Shown in pieces: positions 8,136-16,079 of a stretch of 64,000 nucleotides of DNA; within the stretch, counting starts at the first letter, position 1; each line of letters begins with the position of its first letter. This DNA is from an uncultured Flavobacteriaceae bacterium (lineage in GTDB: Bacteria; Bacteroidota; Bacteroidia; Flavobacteriales; Flavobacteriaceae). The position numbers and the translations under genes were made by a program. Location: NCBI GenBank assembly GCA_947494565.1, contig CANLVG010000002.1, forward strand, positions 496,001-560,000, written 5' to 3'. The notes under the pieces are model-generated. The model worked only from the letters and a program-made list of their open reading frames with translations, had not been told where the DNA came from and did not search any database.

Positions 8136-8798
8136 CTATACCATACGTCCGTCCAGTAAATTGATAATGCGCTTACCATATTCGGCGTTCTTTTCTGAAT
8201 GTGTTACCTGAATAATGGTGACTCCCTCGTTGTTCAATTTTTGAAACAATTTCATAATGTCCTCCCCTTGTTTGGAGTTCAGGTTGCCTGTAGGTTCATC
8301 GGCCAAAATCAGTTTCGGTTTACCAATCAATGCTCGCGCTACACCAACTAATTGCTGTTGGCCGCCACTCAATTGTGTGGGAAAGAGATCTTTCTTGCCG
8401 ACAATATTAAAGCGATCCAACATATCGGCCACCAAGGATTTGCGTTCAGAACCCGAGATTTTCTTATACAACAAGGGCATTTCAAGGTTTTCATAAACGG
8501 TCAACTCGTCAATCAGGTGATAGGCCTGAAATACAAAACCGATGTATTGCTTGTACAGGTTCGCACGGTGTTTTTCTTTGAGCTTGTGTACGGGTTCGTC
8601 CAAGAAATCGTATTCCCCTTCATCAAAGGTGTCCAACATACCCATGACGTTGAGCAAGGTCGATTTACCCGAGCCGGAAGGGCCCATAATAGAGATAAAT
8701 TCACCTTCTTCGACTTTAAGATTGATATCCTTTAAGAGAAAGATACGTTGCCCCCCTTGTTGAACCCATTTAAAAATATTGTTTAACTCTACTAACAT
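8136..8798 (-). CDS. ABC transporter ATP-binding protein, terminal gene of the permease array (divergent MacB/LolD type)
   Basis: This 220-residue nucleotide-binding subunit has Walker A GPSGSGKST (39-47), a Q-loop glutamine near 91, signature LSGGQ (143-147), Walker B LILADE (D167, E168) and the H-loop histidine H200. It belongs to the LolD/MacB/FtsE branch, whose partners are FtsX-type permeases. After LSGGQQQ it has LVGVARAL, whereas the other array ATPase has the usual RVAIARA, so a nearly invariant arginine is leucine here. Catalytic residues are otherwise complete. It starts 15 bp after P1 and is the last gene of the array. It could pair with the first ATPase as a heterodimer or serve the distal permeases. 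Confidence 0.9.
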   Translation of the reverse strand: MLVELNNIFKWVQQGGQRIFLLKDINLKVEEGEFISIMGPSGSGKSTLLNVMGMLDTFDEGEYDFLDEPVHKLKEKHRANLYKQYIGFVFQAYHLIDELTVYENLEMPLLYKKISGSERKSLVADMLDRFNIVGKKDLFPTQLSGGQQQLVGVARALIGKPKLILADEPTGNLNSKQGEDIMKLFQKLNNEGVTIIQVTHSEKNAEYGKRIINLLDGRMV

Positions 8799-8813
8799 AT
8801 GATCTATATTAAA

Positions 8814-11219
8814 TTATTCTTCTTTAAGCGCGTGTATCGGATTGGCCCTAGCGGCCTTTATTGATTGAAAGCTGCAGGTAGCCAAAGCTATTAGAAAAGT
8901 GACTACCCCACCAAATAAAAACATCCAAATCGAGGGTTGAATGCGATAGGTAAAGGTTTCTAACCATTGGTCCATACCATAATAGACCAGAGGTGTTGCA
9001 ATCAAAAATGATAAAGCCACTAGGCGAATATACTTTTTTGAAAAGAAAACGATATTCTCCAGCACCGAAGCGCCCAGCACTTTTCGTATTCCGATTTCCT
9101 TTCTTTTTTGTGCTACAATGAAGGACATTAACCCGAAAAGACCAAGACAACCCAACGAAATGGACAGTACCGAAAATGTACCAAATCCGGCAAAGGTCAG
9201 TCGCTCTACGGCATATTCCTTGGCGATGGCATCATCAAAAAACTGCCTCTTGTATATCGAGTTCGTGTAGGTCGCTTGCCAAGTGTCCTTGATATTTTCA
9301 AGGGACTTAGGGTTGGTATTCCTTAATTGAATAAACCCATTTTGCATAAAATACGTCCAATTTAAAATGATGCATGGAGAAATTTCATATTGCAAGGAAT
9401 TATTGTGAAAATCACGCACCACGCCAACAATCGTAGCTTGGCCTTCATTGATTTGAATCGTTTTACCCAGTGCCTCACTTGGAGTCCATCCATAGGATTT
9501 CAATAAGGTCTCATTCACGATAAACTCATCGAAAGTCTCTTTATTCTTGGTAAAATTACGCCCGGCGAGCAGCTCTAAACCGAAAAAATCAAGATAATGA
9601 ATGTCACCTATTTTCATTTCGGCATCCAAGGCTTCAGTTTCGGCCTGTTCGGGCAATCGGTAATTCGTGCCCAACTGAATTCCATTTACGGCCATAGGCG
9701 GCCCTGATCCAAAAGACACTTTTGAAACATCAACTTCGGTTAATAGTTTCTCTCGGAATACTGTTGCTTTTTCTTGATTTGGGTTTTCGGTTATCACTAC
9801 CGCTTGCCTATTAAAGCCCAGTTCACTAGTGCTAAAATAATCCATTTGAAACGCCAGAATAATGGCTGCAATGACAAATAGCTGAACGAGAACGAATTGA
9901 AAGGTCACTAAGGTCTTTCGCAACTCACCGGTCAGATTTTGGGTGTTTTGAGCTTTGTTTTTCAATGCGCGAATCGGTTGGTAGCCTGAAAGCACCATCG
10001 CGGGATAAATCGCAGCTACAACGGTCGCGAGCACTATTAAAAGTGCAACAAATAGAAGGTGGATCCCTTTGAATTTCAAGTTGAGATCAATAATGGTGAG
10101 GTTGTTGTTCAATACCTCTAACAATCCTTGGGTCAAAGCAATGGACAGGATCGCTGCCAAAAGGATTATAAGGCAGTTTTCCCAAACAAACTGCGCAATC
10201 AGTTGCATTCGACTGCTTCCCATCACCTTACGAACACCTACTTCCTTAGATCTTGCATGTGAACGGGCCGTGACCAAATTCACAAAATTTATCAACGCGA
10301 TAAAGAGAATGAAAAAGGCTACGACCGCGGCCATTTTCAAAATCCCCTTCGGCATGATATAGCCTCCAGGACTAGGACCATAAAGGGTCTCATTATGGAT
10401 TTCGGTAATCGGTTGCAAGTAATATGAAATACGTTGATTGTCTTGTGGATTTAAATACTTGCTTTTCCAATTGGCGATTTTTGATTCTACACCGGTCTTC
10501 TGATCAATAGCATTTAGGGCAAGGTAGGTAGTGCCCTGATAGTTGCCCGACCAGTTTCCTGAAAAATACGGGTTGTTTTTTTTAAAGAATTCATAGGGCA
10601 CCAATGCGCCATATTGGTGGTCCGAATTCCCTCTAGGGTTTTTGACGACACCTGTCACGGTCAATGGGTCTTTTCCTTGCAATAAGATGGGTTGCCCAAT
10701 AGCACTTTGATAACTCGATGCATCAAAACCAAAATAACGCTGGGCAAGTCTTTCGGTAAGCACGATGGAATTCATTCCCGTGAGGGCCGTAGTTTCGTTT
10801 CCGGCCAACCACTCTACGTCAAAGGTCTGGGAATAGAACGCATCTACGAACATGACATCGGGTTCTTCAAATAGCACTTTCTTATCCAGAGCTAGTTCAA
10901 TCTGAAACGTTCTGGTAAAGGGGCCCGCAACCTGGGTCACCTTATCGATTTCGGGAAAATCATTCCGTAATGCCTCCGCCAAGGGATAGGCCGTAGTATT
11001 CCAATACAAAACCTGATTCGGCAACTGATTATGCTGTACCACTCGAAAAGTGCGATCCGAATTTTCGTGATAGGCATCAAAGGTCGATTCATATTGCACA
11101 AAGATCAAAATGACGATGCAGACCGTTATCCCAACGGTAAGTCCCAATAGATTGATGAGCGAACTCGTTTTGTCCTTTATCAAGTTTCTCCAGGCAATTT
11201 TGAGATGGTTCTTTAGCAT
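8814..11219 (-). CDS. FtsX/MacB-type ABC permease P1
   Basis: The start is ATG 11219 (MLKNHLKIAWRNLIKDKTSS, 801 residues). A longer frame to 11294 is rejected because it overlaps P2 and lacks the family N-terminus. First coupling helix: ARSKEVGVRKVMGSSRMQL. Second: KRKEIGIRKVLGASVLENI. The second periplasmic domain reads LAGRNFTKNKETFDEFIVNE and lacks the DS-A-I-I pattern of most members. With P7 and P18 it forms a small subfamily. The C-terminal NPIHALKEE is shared only with P2, and the DNA there is identical over 29 bp. It lies 13 bp from P2 and 15 bp from the terminal ATPase. Confidence 0.9.
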   Translation of the reverse strand: MLKNHLKIAWRNLIKDKTSSLINLLGLTVGITVCIVILIFVQYESTFDAYHENSDRTFRVVQHNQLPNQVLYWNTTAYPLAEALRNDFPEIDKVTQVAGPFTRTFQIELALDKKVLFEEPDVMFVDAFYSQTFDVEWLAGNETTALTGMNSIVLTERLAQRYFGFDASSYQSAIGQPILLQGKDPLTVTGVVKNPRGNSDHQYGALVPYEFFKKNNPYFSGNWSGNYQGTTYLALNAIDQKTGVESKIANWKSKYLNPQDNQRISYYLQPITEIHNETLYGPSPGGYIMPKGILKMAAVVAFFILFIALINFVNLVTARSHARSKEVGVRKVMGSSRMQLIAQFVWENCLIILLAAILSIALTQGLLEVLNNNLTIIDLNLKFKGIHLLFVALLIVLATVVAAIYPAMVLSGYQPIRALKNKAQNTQNLTGELRKTLVTFQFVLVQLFVIAAIILAFQMDYFSTSELGFNRQAVVITENPNQEKATVFREKLLTEVDVSKVSFGSGPPMAVNGIQLGTNYRLPEQAETEALDAEMKIGDIHYLDFFGLELLAGRNFTKNKETFDEFIVNETLLKSYGWTPSEALGKTIQINEGQATIVGVVRDFHNNSLQYEISPCIILNWTYFMQNGFIQLRNTNPKSLENIKDTWQATYTNSIYKRQFFDDAIAKEYAVERLTFAGFGTFSVLSISLGCLGLFGLMSFIVAQKRKEIGIRKVLGASVLENIVFFSKKYIRLVALSFLIATPLVYYGMDQWLETFTYRIQPSIWMFLFGGVVTFLIALATCSFQSIKAARANPIHALKEE
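8815..8843 (-). repeat. 29 bp direct repeat, copy at the 3' end of P1
   Basis: These 29 bases are identical to 11234-11262 at the end of P2. They cover the codons for the last residues (PIHALKEE) and the stop region. The two copies are 2,419 bp apart, exactly one permease unit. Confidence 0.85.
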
Positions 11220-11232
11220 AATCCTTTTTTTA

Positions 11233-13608
11233 CTATTCTTCTTTAAGCGCGTGTATCGGATTTCTATTGGCCGCTCGAAGCGCTTGGCTACCAACGGTGC
11301 CTATGGCCACCAAAAGGGCGATCACACCAGCACCTACAAAATAGCCCGCGTGTAACGTGATCTTATACGCGAACTGTGATAGCCAATCCGAAGCCAATAG
11401 ATACGCTATGGGCAAAGAAATTGCCATTGCAATCACAACCAGTTTGACAAATTCTGCGGATAACATCAGCGCCACCTGTCCGATTCCTTGCCCCAATACT
11501 TTACGGATCCCGATTTCCTTTCTTCTTCTTTCGGCAGAAAAGGCCGTCAATCCAAAAAGACCTAGGCAAGATATTAAGATAGCCATACCCGCAAAATATT
11601 TGGATAGGGCGGACACTTGTTGTTCAGATTGATACAGCTCTTGGTATTGCTGATCCAAAAAACGAAAATCGAAATCCAGACCGGGATTGAATTCAGCGTA
11701 TAGTTTAGTAAGGCCGGCAATGGCTTTTCGTTCTTCCCCTGCCCTTATTTTCAAGACCAAATTACTTACCCATTCCGTTCGGCATAATAAGGCCATAGGG
11801 GCAACTTCATTGTATAAGGACTGAATATTGAAATCTTTTACTACCCCTATGATCTCTCGATTCGGGCCCCGCATATCGATTACTGTTCCGATGGGGTTTT
11901 CTAGGCCCATCAGCTTCACTGCAGTTTCATTCAAAATTATTTTTGATTCATTATCCGGCTTGACATTTATATAAGACAGACCTTCCTTCATTTCTATGCC
12001 CATGGTCTCGATAAAGTCAGGCCCTACATGGGCGTGCCTAAAGGTCAATTTCTTGGTCTCCTCCGTTTGGCCGGGCCAAGAATGACCCCAGGACGAGTTG
12101 CTGAAATTGGTCATTCCCCCTTGCATGTATGACGCATTGACTATGCCCGGTAATTGACGCGCCTCTTCAAGAAAGACTTCCATATTATTGATCAGCCCAT
12201 CTTGACGCTCAACCATGATTACATTGTCTTTGGTATAGCCAAGATTTTTTGATTGTATGTAATCCAATTGCATATAAATTACACTTACCGCGACAATCAA
12301 TAAGAGTGAAATGCTAAACTGAAAGATGACTAGGCCTTTGCGAACCATTAGTTCTCCGACGGAAGTGCTGATTTTCCCCTTTAAGACCTTTACTGCACTG
12401 AATTTAGTCAGGTACAAAGCGGGGTAGCTTCCAGATATCAACCCTGTAAGCAGGGTAATCAGAAGTATCGAAATCACCATCGACCCCTCAATGGCAAACA
12501 CGATATCCTTACCCGTCACGTTATTGAACCAAGGCAATAGCAACAACACTACAAAATAGGCACAGATCAAGGAAAAGAAGGTCAATAGTAAGGACTCTGA
12601 AAGAAATTGAAGGATCAATGACGTTCTATTCGCCCCAACCGCTTTCTTTACACCTACTTCTTTCAAACGCCGTGTCGCCCGGGCCGTAGATAGGTTCATA
12701 AAGTTGATACAGGCGATGGCAAGAACAAAAATGGCCACAATCGAAAAAAGAATCACATAGGTGATACGCCCCCCCATTTGTTTCCCATTTTCATAGGTGC
12801 CCTTGAGGTAATTATCGCTGTACCTGGTAAAAAACACCTGTTCGTCAACATTTTGGTTCTTCTTGGAAATGAAATCGGCCATTTTACTGTTAAACGCCTT
12901 GATGTCTACATTAGGCTTTAGTAGCGTGTATATACTACTGCTATTACTATACCAGTTGATGTAATCGGGGTTTCGAAGCTTGAGGAAGGTTTTATAGGGA
13001 AGCACAAAATCAAAGCGTTCCGATGAGTTTTTGGGGATTTCGAAAATACCCACAATGGTGAAAACATCATCTATATTTTCCTCTCCTTCTTTAATGGCGA
13101 TAGTTTTTCCCATCGGATCTGAACCTTGTCCGAAAAAACTGTTGGCCAGTTCCGCTGAAATAACAACGGAATTCACATCTGCTAAAGCAGTGTTCTTATC
13201 ACCGGAAACCAAGGGGTACGAGAAGACCTTAAAAAAGTCGTCGCTGGCCATCATACCAAAGGCGCTGAGTTTTTTCTCGCTAGTTTCGAGCCTCGCGTTA
13301 CCATCGAACTCATATACCGCGGTGGCCATCTCAACTTCGGGAACTTCCTGTTGCAAAGCGGTAAGCATTAGGCTTGAATTAGAGGTGAAGGTCGCCAACG
13401 AACCTTGTCCGTTGGGTATATTTCTACGTACTTGATACAGTTGCTCATCATTGGCATGGAACTTGTCTTTCTTCAGTTCATCGGAAACCCATAGATAGAC
13501 CAATAAGACACAGACCAGTCCAGTAGACAAGCCGATCAAGTTGATCAAAAAGCTACTCTTGTGCCTTTTAATACTTCTTAAAAACAATACCAAATTGTGT
13601 TTTAACAT
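11233..13608 (-). CDS. FtsX/MacB-type ABC permease P2
   Basis: The product has 791 residues, starting MLKHNLVLFLRSIKRHKSSF, which departs from the usual KIAWRN block. First coupling helix: RRLKEVGVKKAVGANRTSL. Second: RRKEIGIRKVLGQGIGQVA, where QG replaces the AS found in most members. Just before TM2 it has YENGKQMGGRI, a motif shared with P5 and P11 that marks a subfamily. Between the second and third predicted helices lies the standard STARATRR turn. P2 follows P3 by 38 bp and P1 begins 13 bp after its stop. The closing NPIHALKEE is the same as in P1. Confidence 0.9.
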   Translation of the reverse strand: MLKHNLVLFLRSIKRHKSSFLINLIGLSTGLVCVLLVYLWVSDELKKDKFHANDEQLYQVRRNIPNGQGSLATFTSNSSLMLTALQQEVPEVEMATAVYEFDGNARLETSEKKLSAFGMMASDDFFKVFSYPLVSGDKNTALADVNSVVISAELANSFFGQGSDPMGKTIAIKEGEENIDDVFTIVGIFEIPKNSSERFDFVLPYKTFLKLRNPDYINWYSNSSSIYTLLKPNVDIKAFNSKMADFISKKNQNVDEQVFFTRYSDNYLKGTYENGKQMGGRITYVILFSIVAIFVLAIACINFMNLSTARATRRLKEVGVKKAVGANRTSLILQFLSESLLLTFFSLICAYFVVLLLLPWFNNVTGKDIVFAIEGSMVISILLITLLTGLISGSYPALYLTKFSAVKVLKGKISTSVGELMVRKGLVIFQFSISLLLIVAVSVIYMQLDYIQSKNLGYTKDNVIMVERQDGLINNMEVFLEEARQLPGIVNASYMQGGMTNFSNSSWGHSWPGQTEETKKLTFRHAHVGPDFIETMGIEMKEGLSYINVKPDNESKIILNETAVKLMGLENPIGTVIDMRGPNREIIGVVKDFNIQSLYNEVAPMALLCRTEWVSNLVLKIRAGEERKAIAGLTKLYAEFNPGLDFDFRFLDQQYQELYQSEQQVSALSKYFAGMAILISCLGLFGLTAFSAERRRKEIGIRKVLGQGIGQVALMLSAEFVKLVVIAMAISLPIAYLLASDWLSQFAYKITLHAGYFVGAGVIALLVAIGTVGSQALRAANRNPIHALKEE
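11234..11262 (-). repeat. 29 bp direct repeat, copy at the 3' end of P2
   Basis: This copy is identical to 8815-8843. Upstream of the repeat the two genes diverge quickly, so the identity is local. This suggests gene conversion or a recent crossover end point rather than a whole-gene duplication. Confidence 0.85.
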
Positions 13609-13646
13609 GTTTCGATTTTTATAAGTTATGGCTCAAAAAGTCATGT

Positions 13647-16064
13647 TCATTCGTCGCGCAAGGCGTCAACCGGGTTCGCAACTGCGGCCTTGAAACTCTG
13701 CCAACTCACCGTGAGCAGTGCAATGCCCAAAGCGGTTATTCCGGCCAAGGCAAAAATCCACCAACTCATAGTTGTTTGATAGGCGAACCCTTCTAACCAT
13801 TTGCCCATAGCATACCACGAAATCGGTACGGCCATAACAAAGGCCAATAGCACCCATTTGACAAAATCCTTGTTGAGGAGCGCCAATACTTGGGTAATCG
13901 TTGCGCCGTTGACCTTACGCACTCCGATTTCCTTTTTACGCTGTACCACGGTGTAGGAGGTGAGCCCGAACAGCCCCATGGAAGCAATCAATATGGCCAA
14001 TAGGGTAAAAATCTGAAAGGCAGAACCAAAGGCCTTATCCTCATTGTATTGGGCTTCAAAGTTTTGGTCTAAAAAGGTATAGGTGAATGTGCTCTGCGGA
14101 AAGAGCTCCTTCCATTTGTTTTCAATTTGCGAAATCGCCAGGCTAAGTCCGGCCGTAGATGCCATCGTTTTATCAAATTTCACCAAAAGATTATCTCCGT
14201 TGGATTCATAACGCAACAACATGGGCTGTATATCGGTCTTTAATCCGAAATGATGATAGTCTTGTATCACCCCCGAAATCACCCAATCTTGATTAAAAAA
14301 ATGGACCGTTTTGTTCACGGCATCCTCCATATTGGAAATGCCCATGAATCGTACGAACTTTTCGTTCATCACTACTTCATTACTGGTACCCTGTGCATTC
14401 TCCCGGAATGGTCGCCCGGCCACGAATTTCATATCCATCAATTCAAAATACGTCGGGTCTACCCCATAATTGTAAGTAATACGTTTGTCATCTCTTCTTC
14501 CATCGGGAAACGTAATGCCCGCACTTGAATTCAAAGCGTCATATCCCCCTCCCGGATACGTTCTTGCACCGGCAATGGTCTTCACAAATGGATAGCGCCC
14601 CAATTCACTTTTAAATGCCTTTAGGTTGTTTAGAAAAAGGGAATCAGGCATGGTATTCAACACCTGTCCGCTAAGGGCCACCACCTGATCCAGTTCTACC
14701 CCAATGGGCTGGTTTTGTAAAAATCGGATCTGTTTGGTGACGATAAAAGTACCCGCCAATAAAATGATTGTCGCCAAAAATTGACCTACGATGAGCCCTT
14801 TACGAATAGCAATTCCACTTTTGGAGGTTCGTACCTTGCCCTTTAAGGCCGTTGCAGGTGCATATTTGCTCAGTACTAGAGCAGGGTAAATTCCAGAAAC
14901 CAAGGCACCTAACAATACAAAACCGATCATAGGAAATAGGGTATCTATATTCGAAAATTGGAGGGTTAATTCCTTGCCGATATAAGTCGAGAACAGTGGC
15001 AGTAGTAGCACTACAATCACCAACCCGATACTTATTGCGATCACATTGAGTAGAATAGATTCTAAAATGGATTGCACAATGAGCTGAGGCCGCTGCGCCC
15101 CGGCTACTTTGCGTATTCCGGTCTCCTTTGCCCGTTCAAGGGATTTTGCCGTAGATAGGTTCACATAATTCAACCACGAAAGCACGATAATAATCAACGC
15201 GATGGCCGACAAAAAACCCACTCGCTTTGCACTTCCGTTAGTCTCGGCTTCATAGGGCTTATCGGATGTCAGATGGATGTCTTCCAGCGGTTCCATATTA
15301 TGCCGTTCAAAAGGAAGAGCTTCTACTTTGAAGTCCATGATTTTTTGTTTCAAAAGAGCTACATCGGTTCTTGGATCGAGCTTTACATAAGTGAAATACA
15401 TGTTTTGATTCCATGTGAACTCCCAATCCCCCTCAAAAGAGGGCCAAGTGTAAAAGCTTTTGAACGACACTAGAAAGTCGTTTTTAATATGTGAATTACG
15501 GCTATTCTCATTGAGAATGCCCGTCACCGTAAAAAGCGGACTTTCAGAGTCGAGTATTTTTACGGTTTTCCCGATGGGTTCTTCGGTTCCGAACAATTTT
15601 TTGGCGAGAACAGGGGTCAAAATCACGGAATAGGGCTCATTTAACGCTTTGCTGATATCACCTTTTTGGAGGGTTCGATCGAAAATCTCAAAATAGGAGG
15701 GGTCGGCCAACGACCCTTTGTTGTTGTCGAAAACCGTTTCTCCAATCATAAGCGCCACCCCGTTCATCTGCCGAAGTCGCACAAAATCAAGAATCTCAGG
15801 GAATTCCTCTTTTAAGGTGGGACCTGTTACAATGTAGGCGTTCGCATCTCCCGGCACATATTCTCCACCCTCGAGATAATCCATGTAGACCCGTTGCACA
15901 TGTTCCGAGCCTTCGAATGTATCATAGCTCTGTTCGTGATTCACATATAAGATGATTAGCACAAAAGAGGCAACGCCAATGGCCAGGCCAAAGATGTTGA
16001 TAAAAGAGTATAGCTTGTTTTTGAACAGGTATCGCGCGGCTATTTTCAAATAGAGTTTATACAT
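13647..16064 (-). CDS. FtsX/MacB-type ABC permease P3
   Basis: The product has 805 residues (MYKLYLKIAARYLFKNKLYS). First coupling helix: ERAKETGIRKVAGAQRPQL. Second: RKKEIGVRKVNGATITQVL. The RKVNGAT form in place of RKVLGAS is shared only with P4, as is WVLLAFVMAVPISWYAMGKW in TM7, so P3 and P4 are sister genes. The second periplasmic domain contains a KTIAGARTYPGGGYDALNSS stretch, glycine- and serine-rich and unlike the rest of the array. It closes with NPVDALRDE. The spacing to P4 is 15 bp. Confidence 0.9.
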   Translation of the reverse strand: MYKLYLKIAARYLFKNKLYSFINIFGLAIGVASFVLIILYVNHEQSYDTFEGSEHVQRVYMDYLEGGEYVPGDANAYIVTGPTLKEEFPEILDFVRLRQMNGVALMIGETVFDNNKGSLADPSYFEIFDRTLQKGDISKALNEPYSVILTPVLAKKLFGTEEPIGKTVKILDSESPLFTVTGILNENSRNSHIKNDFLVSFKSFYTWPSFEGDWEFTWNQNMYFTYVKLDPRTDVALLKQKIMDFKVEALPFERHNMEPLEDIHLTSDKPYEAETNGSAKRVGFLSAIALIIIVLSWLNYVNLSTAKSLERAKETGIRKVAGAQRPQLIVQSILESILLNVIAISIGLVIVVLLLPLFSTYIGKELTLQFSNIDTLFPMIGFVLLGALVSGIYPALVLSKYAPATALKGKVRTSKSGIAIRKGLIVGQFLATIILLAGTFIVTKQIRFLQNQPIGVELDQVVALSGQVLNTMPDSLFLNNLKAFKSELGRYPFVKTIAGARTYPGGGYDALNSSAGITFPDGRRDDKRITYNYGVDPTYFELMDMKFVAGRPFRENAQGTSNEVVMNEKFVRFMGISNMEDAVNKTVHFFNQDWVISGVIQDYHHFGLKTDIQPMLLRYESNGDNLLVKFDKTMASTAGLSLAISQIENKWKELFPQSTFTYTFLDQNFEAQYNEDKAFGSAFQIFTLLAILIASMGLFGLTSYTVVQRKKEIGVRKVNGATITQVLALLNKDFVKWVLLAFVMAVPISWYAMGKWLEGFAYQTTMSWWIFALAGITALGIALLTVSWQSFKAAVANPVDALRDE

Positions 16065-16079
16065 TTTTCGTTTTTTAAA

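Noticed and set aside
11220-11294. N-terminal extension of P1
   Set aside because: The added residues would overlap P2 and do not resemble the start of any other permease; ATG 11219 begins the conserved MLKNHLKIAWRN block.
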